64,000 nt of DNA, taken from Phaeobacter sp. J2-8 (GTDB lineage: Bacteria; Pseudomonadota; Alphaproteobacteria; Rhodobacterales; Rhodobacteraceae). Location of the stretch: NCBI RefSeq assembly GCF_022867865.1, contig NZ_JALIEC010000001.1, forward strand, positions 248,001 through 312,000, in the 5' to 3' direction. Of the stretch, positions 46,130 through 55,648 are shown one piece after another (positions within the stretch are counted from its first letter, which is position 1; each line of letters opens with the position of its first letter). The notes beneath the pieces are model-generated. The model saw only the letters and a list, made by a program, of their open reading frames with translations. It was not told the origin of the DNA and searched no databases. Both the position numbers and the translations under genes were made by a program.

Positions 46130-46699
46130 TTACAAAGGGAGCGACAGTTGCACGGGTTTGAACAGCCGGTAGTCTTTGGTCGTTGCCTGCGCCCGCAGCA
46201 CAACCATCGCAGCGGCGCGGGCGTCTTCGCCTGCGTCATGGTGGTGAAAGTCAAGGTTCAGCACCTGTTTCAGATTGGCCAGACCGTGGCCGCCGTTGCC
46301 CTTCAATTCGGGCCAGGCCCGGCGCGCGATCGTCACGCTGTCGTGCCATGTCAGGTGTGGCCGCGGAAGGCCCTGGGCTTTGCAGGCGGCGTTGATCGCA
46401 TGTTCATCGAACCTGCTGTGCTGCACCATCGGGTGGCGTGACAGCAACGGCCACATTTGGGGCCAGATCTGCGCAAAGCTTCCGGCGCCGCGCACAGTTT
46501 CCGGCCCGATCCCGTGCAGGTCAACATTGAAGGGCGCGAACGGCGTAAGCGGGTCAACATAGGTGGACCATGTGAGAATGCTGTCATCAAAGCCAACACA
46601 GGCGATCCCGATCTGGCAAATACTGGCGCTGTCACCACAGGCGGTTTCGACATCCAGTGCAATGAACTGGAAATCACCCACTGGCAGAGGCAGCATCAA
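46130..46699 (-). CDS. DnaQ-like DEDDh 3'-5' exonuclease
   Basis: The product has 189 residues. The catalytic acids are visible: LDVETA near residues 15-20, HSRFDEHAI in the middle, and HHDAGEDA near the end, which is the DEDDh pattern of exonuclease-domain proteins. No BRCT or polymerase parts are present, so it is a stand-alone repair or RNA/DNA turnover nuclease. The ATG overlaps the upstream tetR stop. The 290 bases downstream to 45841 hold no gene. Confidence 0.88.
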   Translation of the reverse strand: MMLPLPVGDFQFIALDVETACGDSASICQIGIACVGFDDSILTWSTYVDPLTPFAPFNVDLHGIGPETVRGAGSFAQIWPQMWPLLSRHPMVQHSRFDEHAINAACKAQGLPRPHLTWHDSVTIARRAWPELKGNGGHGLANLKQVLNLDFHHHDAGEDARAAAMVVLRAQATTKDYRLFKPVQLSLPL

Positions 46700-47304
46700 T
46701 CCGGCGCTCCCCGAAGCCGGGCTTTCAAAACAGCGATGAGCATGTCAGACGCCGCGCGCAATTCCGCGACATCCCCTGTCAGACGGGAGTAAGACCAAAT
46801 GCCCTGGACCGAGAGCATGGTATAGCGCGCAAGCGCCGCGATTTCGGACACGCTCAATGGACCATCATCGCCATTCTCATAGGTCAGCACCTTGTGAAAG
46901 CCTGCCGTCAGGCGATCGCAATGCGCGCGCAGCCTTTGGCGGGTTTCCTGCGCATCTTCGGGGATCTGGGACAGAGTGTTGCCCACGAGGCATCCCATAC
47001 CAAAGCCGCCCGTGTCTTCGAACCGCGCCAGCAGGTTATCGAAATACGCTTTGATGCCCTCGATCCCCGCCCCTTCGGCCTCGACCGGGGCAAAGGCGGG
47101 GGTGACGACGGTGTCTTGGTATCTGTCGAGACAGGCATGGAACAGATCCTCCTTGCCGCCAAAATCGCTGTAAATTCCGGCCCGGCTCACGCCGGTTTCG
47201 CGCACCAGATCGCCCATGGAAACAACGTGGAAACCGGTCTTCCAGAACGTATTGAGCGCATTGTCCAACAGGTTTTCGCGGGATTTGGATTTCGCTCTTG
47301 GCAT
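46696..47304 (-). CDS. TetR-family regulator, coupled to the exonuclease gene
   Basis: The product has 202 residues. The TetR HTH (MGDLVRETGVSRAGIYSDFG) is at the N-terminus, followed by a C-terminal domain with GCLVGNTLSQIPED, typical of the TetR_C_16-like group. The stop overlaps the exonuclease ATG, so the two are co-translated. A 14-base palindrome lies 16 bases upstream of the start and may be its own operator. Confidence 0.9.
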   Translation of the reverse strand: MPRAKSKSRENLLDNALNTFWKTGFHVVSMGDLVRETGVSRAGIYSDFGGKEDLFHACLDRYQDTVVTPAFAPVEAEGAGIEGIKAYFDNLLARFEDTGGFGMGCLVGNTLSQIPEDAQETRQRLRAHCDRLTAGFHKVLTYENGDDGPLSVSEIAALARYTMLSVQGIWSYSRLTGDVAELRAASDMLIAVLKARLRGAPD

Positions 47305-47319
47305 TTTCCACCCTGCTTT

Positions 47320-47333
47320 AGAATGATCGTTCT
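47320..47333. promoter_or_regulatory. Palindrome AGAATGATCGTTCT upstream of tetR
   Basis: The 14-base inverted repeat (12 of 14 symmetric positions) lies 16 bases upstream of the TetR start at 47304. This is a common position and form for TetR self-repression sites. Confidence 0.5.
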
Positions 47334-47406
47334 CCTACATCTACCCCGACTCATCCACAAGCCCGAGGTGCGCACATGACTACGTCTTGCCGCGACTATA
47401 AGAAAT

Positions 47407-47516
47407 TTGCCGCCGTGCATGGCAAGCAGATGGCCCAATATCACCAAAGTGACGGCGCCCGGCTTGCACTTCATTCAGGAAGACGCCCCGGACGAGATCG
47501 GTGCAGCCCAACCTGT
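47407..47516 (+). pseudogene. Haloalkane dehalogenase remnant, C-terminal piece
   Basis: The frame reads SRWPNITKVTAPGLHFIQED then APDEIGAA, matching the last catalytic-His block of LinB-type dehalogenases (HFIQED-x-PDEIGA). It is about 3 kb from, and in the same orientation as, the 5' remnant at 43860-44475. No start or complete frame is present. Confidence 0.7.
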
Positions 47517-47807
47517 AACCCCCACCAGATGCGCCGTGCGTGGATCGCAATCGACCTCCGCCACAGTCAGCTTTCAAAACAATGGCTCGGATGCGCCAGC
47601 AGCGGCGGCCGAGCTTGCCGCTGCAAGTCTCGCGGCTGATTTACCAAAATCATCGGCGGTTCGTCTGAAAAATCTGAACGACACAACGGGCCAGTGGCAT
47701 GTTCAAAGAAATTATGATCGGCACTGCGTTGCTGATTTTTCTTTTCGCGTCACAGGTTGTTCGATGCTCGATTCCCTGCTGTGGCGGATCGCATGGGAAC
47801 TGATTTC
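47517..47807. other. Gap with no supported gene
   Basis: Nearly 300 bases lie between the dehalogenase fragment and the end of the next tetR. Short frames only; nothing is recognised. Confidence 0.5.
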
Positions 47808-48410
47808 TCAGGCGCCATATTGGTTCATCATCATATCAACCGATTGGTCGATCATGGCGTCCATTTCTTCTGAACTGACCAAGGGTGCCCCCAACATGAA
47901 CGGCCAAAACGCCTTTCCCTTCAACAACGATATGAACTCTTCTGCCGCTTGTCGGGGATTTGCGATGGTAAGCGCCCCGTCGGCGGCGGCCTCTTTCAGC
48001 AATTGTTCAAAGGACGCTGTATAGTCGACTTGGTTCTGGATTTCTCTGACAAGTTCCGGATCGCGCAGGATCTCACTCATCAGCATCTTGTTGGCGGTCA
48101 TGATTTCGGGCGAGGTGTAGAGCCGCGCCTGCGCACGGCCCATCTCCACCAGTTGCTCCCGGACATCCACGCCGGGCCGGTAGCTGACCTTCAGGTTGTC
48201 CGCGATGACCCTCCATTGGCGCAGCATCAGGGTTTGAAAGAGCACTTCCTTGCTTTCAAAATACCGATACACGGTGCGTTTCGACGCGCCAGCCGTTTGG
48301 AGAATTCGGTCCATGCTGGCGGCAAGGAACCCATTCTCGCAGAATTCATCAAACGCGCCCTGCAGGATTGCCTCACGTTTATCGACTGAATTTTCAACGA
48401 CTTCATTCAT
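47808..48410 (-). CDS. TetR-family regulator (divergent from the molybdenum hydroxylase operon)
   Basis: The product has 200 residues. The HTH segment is SMDRILQTAGASKRTVYRYF, and the C-terminal part resembles the AcrR/TetR_C group (LVREIQNQVDYTASFEQLL). It is divergently arranged with the 2Fe-2S subunit gene at 48554; a perfect nine-base-arm palindrome lies between them. I infer that it represses the hydroxylase operon and itself. Confidence 0.9.
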   Translation of the reverse strand: MNEVVENSVDKREAILQGAFDEFCENGFLAASMDRILQTAGASKRTVYRYFESKEVLFQTLMLRQWRVIADNLKVSYRPGVDVREQLVEMGRAQARLYTSPEIMTANKMLMSEILRDPELVREIQNQVDYTASFEQLLKEAAADGALTIANPRQAAEEFISLLKGKAFWPFMLGAPLVSSEEMDAMIDQSVDMMMNQYGA

Positions 48411-48455
48411 ACTGCCGGTCTACACATCACGTCCAGGAATTGCCAATTTTTCGGC

Positions 48456-48479
48456 CAGGTAAACTTGCGGGTTTACCTG
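48456..48479. promoter_or_regulatory. Operator palindrome CAGGTAAAC-N6-GTTTACCTG
   Basis: Perfect nine-base arms lie between the divergent tetR and 2Fe-2S subunit genes. An extra half-site GTTTACCTG is at 48512-48520, nearer the hydroxylase start. It is a strong TetR operator candidate. Confidence 0.7.
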
Positions 48480-48553
48480 TCGTTTTTTGCGCCGTATAGG
48501 TACACCCAACAGTTTACCTGCATTCGCATCACATTGCCAGATGGAGATCGACC

Positions 48554-49018
48554 ATGACTATCAAGCTAAAGATCAACGGGGCCGAACGCTCTGTCGAAGC
48601 AGAACCCGGCACGCCATTGCTCTGGGTGATCCGGGATGAATTAAAACTGACCGGCACCAAATTCGGCTGCGGCGTCGCGTCTTGTGGTGCTTGCACCGTG
48701 CATGTCGACGGCGAACCGACACGGTCCTGCCAGACCTATATCGAAGACGTCGAGGGCGCCGAGGTTTCCACCATCGAAGCGATTGGCGACGACAAGATCG
48801 GCGCTGCCGTACAGCAAGCCTGGAAAGAACTCGACGTGGTGCAATGCGGGTACTGCCAGTCCGGTCAGATCATGTCTGCGGTGGGTTTGCTGAAAGAAAC
48901 GCCAAAGCCAACGCTGGAAGAGATTGACGACTACATGGATGGCAACGCCTGTCGCTGTGCCACCTATCAACGTATCCGCGCCGGTATCCAGCGCGCCGCA
49001 GAAATCGTGGAGGGTTAA
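48554..49018 (+). CDS. 2Fe-2S subunit of an isoquinoline 1-oxidoreductase-type molybdenum hydroxylase
   Basis: The product has 154 residues, the usual length for IorA-type subunits. The plant-type cluster uses Cys39, Cys44, Cys47 and Cys59; the second cluster uses Cys98, Cys101, Cys133 and Cys135. It passes electrons from the molybdenum subunit encoded three bases downstream. There is no FAD subunit gene, which fits enzymes that donate electrons to cytochromes or other carriers. A divergent TetR gene and a palindrome suggest substrate-induced expression. Confidence 0.92.
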   Translation: MTIKLKINGAERSVEAEPGTPLLWVIRDELKLTGTKFGCGVASCGACTVHVDGEPTRSCQTYIEDVEGAEVSTIEAIGDDKIGAAVQQAWKELDVVQCGYCQSGQIMSAVGLLKETPKPTLEEIDDYMDGNACRCATYQRIRAGIQRAAEIVEG

Positions 49019-49021
49019 GCC

Positions 49022-51210
49022 ATGACCATCAACACATCCCGCCGCAGTTTCCTCAAAGGTGCAGGTGCAGCCGTTGCCGTTCTGGCCGTTGGCATTGACC
49101 CCAAAGGCGCGCTGGCCGCTTCGACGTCGGAGGCCGGCACAGCGATCACGCCCTTCGTGAAAATCTATGCCGATGGTACGGTTGCAGCCGTCATCAAGCA
49201 CTTTGAAGGCGGGCAAGGCACCTCTACGGGCCTGTCCACGCTGATCGCTGAAGAACTGAACATGGAGCTTGGCGATATCACCTTCGAAATGGCCCCTGCG
49301 GATGCCGCTGTGTACAACAACCTGTTCTTTGGAGCGCTGCAGGGCACGGGCGGATCGACCGCGATGGCCAATTCGTTCATGCAATACCGCACCGCGGGTG
49401 CCGCCGCGCGTGACGTGCTGTTGCAGGCCGCAGCCAAGGATTGGGGCGTGGGCCCCTCTGAGCTGACACTCTCCAATGGTGTCATTTCCGGCGCGGGCCA
49501 AGAGGGCCACATTGGTGAATTCATCGCCACCGCTGCACAGATCGAGGTGCCAGCCGAACCTGTCCTGAAGGCCCCCGAAGACTGGACCCAGATCGGCAAC
49601 ACCCAAAAAGCGCGCCGCGACAGCCATGACAAGATCAACGGCGAAGGCATCTATGGCATGGATATCCAACTGGATGGCCAGATGGTTGTCGCAATCAAAC
49701 GCATCCCGCAATACGGCGCAACTGTCGCCTCGTTCGACGATAGCGCCGCCAAGGACGTCACGGGATTCATCATGGCCAAGGCCCTGCCCAACGGCGCGGG
49801 TGTGGTGGCCTATGCCGAAAACACCTGGGCCGCGTTTCAAGCGCGTGACGCGATCGAGGTTGAGTGGGATCTGAGCAAGGCCGAAACCCGCAGCAGTGAC
49901 GAGATCAAGCAACAGCTGCTGGCGGCTGTAAACACTGATCCACAGTGGCAGGCATCCGAAACAACATTGGATGCAACGACAGCCGCGCTGGAGGGGGCCG
50001 CCCAAGTCGTAGAGCGCGAATTCTTCTTGCCGATGCTGGCCCACGCAACGATGGAGCCCCTGTCGGCCACAATCGCGGCCACCGAAGACGGCGGCGTGAT
50101 CATGTATGACGGCGCGCAGGGTCCAACCATCAACCACGCCACGATGCACCAGATCCTTGGCATCCCGATGGACAAGATTGAGGTCAAAACCCTTTATGCA
50201 GGCGGGTTCTTTGGCCGTCGCTTCAACGCGGGCGCGGATTATATCGTCGAAACGACACTGGCCTTTTCGATGACCGATCAGACCCGCCCGGTAAAGCTGG
50301 TCTGGTCCCGCGAAGATGACCTGTCTGGCGGCTGGTATCGTCCGGCCTATGCGCACAAGGTGCGTATGGGTCTGGACGATGCGGGCAAGATTGTCGGCTG
50401 GGATCACCGCGTGGCGGGTCAATCCATTGCAAAAGATGGGCCGTTTGAGGCTTTCTATGTCAAAGACGGTGTGGACATTTCTTCGGTGGAAGGGACGGCA
50501 GAAAATCCCTATGCGATCCCCGGAATGCACATCGGCTTGACGGACGCGGCCCCGGCAACCACCGTCAACTATTGGCGTTCCGTCGGTCATAGCCATAACG
50601 CCTATGTCATGGAAACCATGATGGATGTGGCCGCAGCAGCAGCGGGTCAGGATCCCGTCAGCTTCCGTCTTGCGCATTTGCCCGGCGACACAGCCGATCA
50701 AAAACGCAAAGCTGGTGTGCTGAAACTGGCCGCCGAGAAGGCCGGTTTTGGCAAGCCGTTGCCCGATGGGCATTTCCACGGTGTGGCTGTGCACAAATCC
50801 TTTGGCACCTACTGCGCGCAGATCTGCGAAATCTCGATCGACGAAGATGACTATGTTCAGATCGCGAAATACACCGCCGCCGTCGACTGTGGCGTGGCCG
50901 TGAACCCCGACGTCGTCAAAGCCCAGGTCGAAGGGGCGATCGGCTTTGGCGTCGGGCATATCATGCGCGCTCAAATCACGCTGGATGGCGGCGTCGTGGA
51001 ACAGCAAAACTTCCCCGACTATGAACCGCTGCGGATGCGCGACATCAAGGCCATCGAGGTGCATATCGTCAAGACAAACGAAGCGCCCTCAGGCATTGGC
51101 GAACCGGGCACACCGCGGCGGGCCCAGCACTCGCGAACGCAATCGCAGCCTCCGGGCGTGATCTGGTGACACATCTGCCGATGATCGAAAACGGTGTAGA
51201 TTTCGCCTGA
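49022..51210 (+). pseudogene. Molybdopterin subunit of the isoquinoline 1-oxidoreductase-type enzyme, one frameshift near the 3' end
   Basis: The product would be about 729 residues. A Tat signal (RRSFLKG, residues 7-13) predicts export of the folded cofactor protein. Molybdenum-site blocks are visible: TLYAGGFFGRRFNAGADYIV and GIGEPGTP, whose Glu is the expected catalytic base. At about 51117 one base is missing from a G/C run: the frame in use ends at 51169, whereas adding one base restores PAGPALANAIAAASGRDLV and a natural end at 51210. The lesion may be a sequencing error, since the other 700 codons are intact. The substrate (N-heterocycle or aldehyde) is unknown. Confidence 0.85.
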
Positions 51211-51220
51211 CGAACCTATT

Positions 51221-51255
51221 GACCGCCGCGGCCAAATGGGTGCGGCGGTCTTTTT
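51221..51255 (+). terminator. Rho-independent terminator after the hydroxylase operon
   Basis: GACCGCCGC and GCGGCGGTC form a nine-base stem followed by five T bases, ten bases after the restored stop at 51210. This placement supports 51210, not 51169, as the real gene end. Confidence 0.85.
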
Positions 51256-51387
51256 AATACCGCGCCACAGTCGTGCGCGCGACACTGCGTCCTGTGCGGT
51301 TTAGAACTCTTCCTCTAGCATTAACCATAAATGCTCTGCCACTGAGTGCTTGCTGCTGGTTTCATTTCAATGGCGGCATGGGACCGC

Positions 51388-51738
51388 TTTGGCAGGCTTG
51401 GTGGCCCAGCGGCCAGTGTCGCGTTTTCCTGCTGTGTGAAGCTGTACGCCATACAAGGCGCCAGACGCTGGAGCACGTCAGTGATCCGGACCGTATCGAA
51501 TGCGGCCTCTTTGCCCAGATTAATCCTGCTTCTGAATTCGTCGGTTATTGCTGTGAGTTTTCCGAAAAGCTCGGATCGTTGCTGCGGCAGATCGCTGAGG
51601 ATGAACCTACAAGTGACGTTCGTTGCCACGCCGTGCAGGAATTGCCGCAAGTCGCGTGAACCCCCAGAGCCGACCCATGCGGGTTCGGCTGTCTTGAAGG
51701 GGCGGCCATTCTGGGCGCTCCAATGAACGACAATTAAC
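51388..51738 (+). repeat. Two-copy cassette, copy B (homologous to 23735-24133)
   Basis: The coding remnant reads CRVFLLCEAVRHTRR, TLEHVSDPDRIECGLFAQ and INPASEFVGYCCEFSEKL, ending at 51659. It lacks about 50 bases that copy A has, and has no credible start. The hairpin GCCGACCC-ATGC-GGGTTCGGC and the noncoding tail are also conserved, but the gene found after copy A is absent. It is probably a decayed copy. Confidence 0.8.
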
Positions 51739-51804
51739 TCATGTTAAGTTCTTCCTTCCGGTTTGAGTTCGGTTGCCAATTTTTGAGACATTTTCAAAAC
51801 CGCC

Positions 51805-53011
51805 TTACGCCCGCCGCGCCGCTTGCCAGACCAATGGCGCAAGCACGATGGCGATGAAGGGGAACATCATGAGATTGATAAGATGCCATCCCGATGCCTG
51901 CATCAACGCGCCGGAAAAGAACGAAAGCGCTGCGACTGTGCCGAAAACGGCGAAATCATTAAGCCCTTGGGCACGTCCGCGCTCGGCCTCTATATGCGCG
52001 GCGGCCACCATCGCAGTGGCCCCGATGAAGCCAAAGTTCCATCCGATCCCAAGAAGGATAGAGAGATGAAGAAATGCCTCAGATCCAAACCGGTCAGCGC
52101 AACAGCACCGGAAATGCCGATGATGATCAGGCCAGCGGCAGTGACCTTTTCCTTGCCGAACCGGGCGATCAGCTTGCCCGTCACAAGGCTGGGCGCGAAC
52201 ATCGCCAGCACATGTCACTGAATACCCCAGGCAGCGTGGTCAATCGAATGCCCGCATCCGACCATCGCCAGCGGTGCGGCCGTCATGACAAATGACATGA
52301 GCCCGTAAGACACCACGCCAGCAGCTACCCCAAGCATGTTTTTAGGCGACGCCAGAAGTTGGAGCACGGTGCGGCCCCCGTCTTCGGACGGCGTTTCGGC
52401 TGTGGCTGCGGGTTGACGTCCCCTTAACCGGGTCAGAATAAAAAATGCGATGAGCGCCAGCGCCGCTTGGCTCAGGAAACTACCCGCAAAGGGCACCCCC
52501 GGCACAGCGTCGCGCGTGGCAATGACCAGTTGCGGGCCGATAACAGCAGCGACCAGGCCGCCGACCATGACCCATGAAATGGCCCGTCCCCTGTCTGCCC
52601 CTTCGCGCCCGTCGGCAGCTGCGAAACGGTATGACTGGACATAAGACGCATAGAGCCTCGCCAGAAACGTTCCCAAACAGAAGAATATGAACGCCCCAGA
52701 TGATATCGCGCCAGCGGCGATCAATCCGGACAACACGCCGATCATCGCCCCCAGAAGATAACCACTGCGCCGCCCATAGTGTCGCATGATCCAAGCGGCA
52801 GGCACCGTTCCAAGGGCAAGCCCAAGATTGTAAATGCTGACCGGCAGCGTCGCCAAAGCAGGGTCAGTCGCAAGGTCCTGGCCAACCAATCCCCCCAGCG
52901 AGATTACAATCGGTCCACTGGCAGCCCCCCAAAAGATTGGGCAAGGATCAGAACCGTAAGGTTGCGCCGAAACCCGGCGGTTTCAGTCGCGTCTATCGTC
53001 TGTGTCATCAT
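51805..53011 (-). pseudogene. MFS transporter, broken by two frameshifts and a stop
   Basis: Pieces in order: MMTQTIDATETAGFRR and LTVLILAQSF; then GLVGQDLATDPALATLPVSI after a missing base in the C run at 52925-52930; then AAWIMRHYGRRSGYLLGAMI and on to DHAAWGIQ; an in-frame TGA where Trp is expected at about 52215; then HVLAMFAPSLVTGKLIARFG; a second frameshift near 52070; and IGWNFGFIGATAMVAAAHIE to the stop. The layout is a 12-helix MFS permease. It is last in the cupin/SDR/oxidase operon. Three lesions including a nonsense codon suggest true loss. Confidence 0.8.
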
Positions 53012-53108
53012 ATTTCACCCGTATGGCCACCATGCCCGTTGGATTGGCTTGGCGCAGCGTGCTTTCATTTATCTAATGGATGCCCAAGACCATGCGGGCG
53101 GTCGGTGA

Positions 53109-54194
53109 TCAGGTCTGCATGGGTTCGTGCAGCGCCAGCGTGTTGGCCGCATGTTCTGCCGCCTCTAATGCGCCCTCAAGAAAGCCACCGAAGTCCGGGG
53201 CGGTTTCGGTCGACGCAAATATCATCCCGCCTGCTGAAAGGGCACGCAGGTTGGTCGGCAAACCATAGCGGGGGTGGCTTCGGACCGGTTGTCGGTCCCG
53301 TGGGCGCGCGATGTCTGGTATGGTTGCCCAGTCTTGCAAAACAAGGTGCATCGGGTCGGCCATTTCCGGACCGAACATCGCCGTCAGCTGGGCCGCCGCA
53401 AGGCGCATCATCTTATCTTTGTGCTGGGCACGCGCATCCGCAGGGACCCCGACAAAACCGAAGAGCGCATAGGGACCGCCCTGCATTGGCGAAGCATCAT
53501 GGATTTCGACCATTGGCCCTTGCTGGCTCATGGCGTCGCCGGACAGCCCGGCATTTCGCCAATGAGGCTGGTCGTAAACCGCGATGATCTTGGCCTGACC
53601 GGCCATCCAGGTCGGCACGTTTTGCAAAGCCTGCGTTTGGGCCGCATCCAGGGCGGGGTCAAAGGAAACGGTATCGGCGATGACCCGGGGCGGCACGGCC
53701 ATCACAATCCTGTTGGCCGTGATGATCTGTGCGCTGCCGTCTTGATCAACCTGCGCCGTGATCTCGCCCGCCGAATGGTCGATCGACGTCAGCCGCGTGC
53801 TGGTCATGATCATCGCCGGATCCAACCCTTTGGCCAAGGCATGCACCACACTGCCGATCCCACCTGCCAAACGGTACGACCCCGCCATAGAGGCATAGCC
53901 GCGCCCGCGCTGTACGGCGCCGTTTTGCTTTTGATAGACCAAGTCACCTGTTGAAAACTGCTCAAACACAGGGATCTGAAAGCGTTCGGCAAGGGCCGCC
54001 ATGCGCGGCTGGCCCGGCCAGAACCACGCTGGCCCAAGGTCGAACGCGCCGCCCGAAAGCTCTTTGGTCAGGATACGCCCGCCAAGGCGGTCCTGCGCTT
54101 CAACCAGCAAGAAATCGCGGCCTTGGCGGGCCAGTTGGTCAGCAAGCGCAAGACCCGACAAACCACCGCCGACAATCAGAATATCGGTCTGCAT
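53109..54194 (-). CDS. FAD-dependent amine oxidase-family protein
   Basis: The product has 361 residues. The FAD-binding motif (ILIVGGGLSGLALADQLARQ) is at the N-terminus and the C-terminal FAD block (ALSAGGMIFASTETAPDFGG) is at the end; GGRILTKELSGGAFDLGPAW fits the flavin monoamine oxidase family. No signal peptide is seen. The start overlaps the SDR stop by one base (TGATG). The substrate is unknown; a role with the neighbouring SDR, cupin and (dead) MFS is inferred from the operon. Confidence 0.88.
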   Translation of the reverse strand: MQTDILIVGGGLSGLALADQLARQGRDFLLVEAQDRLGGRILTKELSGGAFDLGPAWFWPGQPRMAALAERFQIPVFEQFSTGDLVYQKQNGAVQRGRGYASMAGSYRLAGGIGSVVHALAKGLDPAMIMTSTRLTSIDHSAGEITAQVDQDGSAQIITANRIVMAVPPRVIADTVSFDPALDAAQTQALQNVPTWMAGQAKIIAVYDQPHWRNAGLSGDAMSQQGPMVEIHDASPMQGGPYALFGFVGVPADARAQHKDKMMRLAAAQLTAMFGPEMADPMHLVLQDWATIPDIARPRDRQPVRSHPRYGLPTNLRALSAGGMIFASTETAPDFGGFLEGALEAAEHAANTLALHEPMQT

Positions 54195-54871
54195 CAGAAC
54201 GCCTCTCCCATCGGCCTGAGGTCCAGCTCATGCGTCCAGGTGGACCGTGGTTGATCCGCCAGCGCCAGATAGGTGCGGGCAATATCCTCCGGTTTCATCA
54301 TCCGTGCAGGGTCCATACTGTGCAGGGCGCGGCTGGCATCCGTGTCGACAATCCCGTCAAGAACCACATGCACAACGTGGATACCCTGCGGCCCATACTC
54401 ACGCGCCAGCGATTGGGTCAGCGCCCGCAACCCTGCCTTGGCCGAGGCAAAGGCCGCAAAATTCTTGCCACCGCGCAGGCTCGCTGTCGCGCCAGAAACG
54501 ATGAAGGTGCCGCCGCCCCCTTCCACCATCGCAGGCAAAACGCTTCGCGCCAGATGAACCGCTGAAAGCACCATCGCACGCCATGTCGCCTCAAAATCTG
54601 CCGTCGAGGTCTCCTCAAACCCCGCGATCACCAGCTTCGCCGCGTTGTGAACCACCAGTTTTGGTGCCCCATGGGTTTGTATCAGATCCGACACGGTTTG
54701 GGCTGTTGGATCAGGGTCGGACAGGTCGACGGCATGTGTCGTGCCCGCCGCCCCATCGGGAACCGAGCGGTTGAGGCCGATGGAAGTATAGCCGTTCTGA
54801 GCAAAGGTGCGCACCAAACTCTGCCCAAGACCGGCCCCCGCCCCGCCAATGATCGCAAGTGGATCTGACAT
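54194..54871 (-). CDS. Short-chain dehydrogenase/reductase
   Basis: The product has 225 residues. The N-terminal dinucleotide motif is GGAGAGLGQSL (the classical TGxxxGxG reads GGxxxGLG), VVHNAAKLV replaces the NNAG motif, and the catalytic Ser lies in IVSGATASLRGGK. The usual YxxxK Tyr position reads FASAK, so Tyr is replaced by Phe, which may lower activity. I start at ATG 54871 with GGAG upstream. It follows the cupin gene by one base and overlaps the oxidase gene. Confidence 0.82.
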   Translation of the reverse strand: MSDPLAIIGGAGAGLGQSLVRTFAQNGYTSIGLNRSVPDGAAGTTHAVDLSDPDPTAQTVSDLIQTHGAPKLVVHNAAKLVIAGFEETSTADFEATWRAMVLSAVHLARSVLPAMVEGGGGTFIVSGATASLRGGKNFAAFASAKAGLRALTQSLAREYGPQGIHVVHVVLDGIVDTDASRALHSMDPARMMKPEDIARTYLALADQPRSTWTHELDLRPMGEAF

Positions 54872-54872
54872 C

Positions 54873-55553
54873 TCAGCCTCCGGCATTGGGGGCTGTTGGC
54901 GTGACTGCAAGATGGCCGGATTTGACCCAAAGCCGCGCCCCATCAGGCCCGGAAACAGCGTTCAGCGGCGTGTGGGGCGGCAGACGCAGCCAAGAATTGA
55001 CCCCGAAATCCTCATCGCCTTCGCGAAAGCGGCCTTCGATCACAAGGGCTTCGAACCCGTTGTGGCCGGCCTGAGCCACAGCCACATTGGCCTCCCAAAG
55101 CTCGATCCGCACCCGTTCCCGCGCATCCTCGAACAGCGGGATTTCTGAAACACCTTCCTGCACCGGCTGCGGGGGCTGGGTGGTGGTGTCTATGGTGATC
55201 TGCTGACGGTCTTCCATGTCAAACTGCCACAGTTTGACGAAAATCACCGCCCCCGATGCAGAGCTTGGCGTATGCGCAGAGGTCGGCGGGTTGCGCACAT
55301 AGGTGCCAACCGGAAAGTCACCGTGCTCGTCCTGAAAAACGCCCTCAAGCACCAGAAACTCTTCGCCGCCCGTATGGGTATGCGCCGAAAACGCGCTGCC
55401 CGGCGCATAGCGGACAATGGTCGTCGCCCGCGCGACCTTATCCCCGATCCGGTCCAGCATCCGCCGGTCCACGCCCTTCATCGGGGATGCCACCCACGGT
55501 TCCCTGTCCGAATGCACAGCAGCACGTTCATCAAAATTTGCGTTTAGGTCCAT
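54873..55553 (-). CDS. Double cupin protein (ChrR-cupin-like)
   Basis: The product has 226 residues. The first cupin has the metal-binding HTHTGGEEFLVLEGVF and PPTSAHTP; a second, weaker cupin follows (VAVAQAGHNGFEALVIEGRF). This matches the ChrR-type cupin family without the anti-sigma zinc domain. I chose ATG 55553 after GGAAGG over one 22 codons upstream. It heads the minus-strand operon and is divergent from a TetR gene, with two operator-like repeats between. Confidence 0.85.
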   Translation of the reverse strand: MDLNANFDERAAVHSDREPWVASPMKGVDRRMLDRIGDKVARATTIVRYAPGSAFSAHTHTGGEEFLVLEGVFQDEHGDFPVGTYVRNPPTSAHTPSSASGAVIFVKLWQFDMEDRQQITIDTTTQPPQPVQEGVSEIPLFEDARERVRIELWEANVAVAQAGHNGFEALVIEGRFREGDEDFGVNSWLRLPPHTPLNAVSGPDGARLWVKSGHLAVTPTAPNAGG

Positions 55554-55593
55554 GGTACATCCTTCCGGTTCAACGCCAAGGGGCGCCGCATGG

Positions 55594-55611
55594 CTATCTA
55601 CCAGTTGATAG
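55594..55611. promoter_or_regulatory. Operator-like repeat CTATCTACCAGTTGATAG
   Basis: The CTATC...GATAG inverted repeat recurs 55 bases away at 55649-55666 with two changes in the centre. It lies about 40 bases upstream of the cupin start and could repress that operon. Confidence 0.7.
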
Positions 55612-55648
55612 GCTTTCAATTAGATATTGCCCTCCCTACTGTCAACAC

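Noticed and set aside
48641-51064. 807-codon minus-strand frame opposite the molybdenum hydroxylase genes
   Set aside because: It spans two genes on the other strand and has no family features, so it is a shadow.
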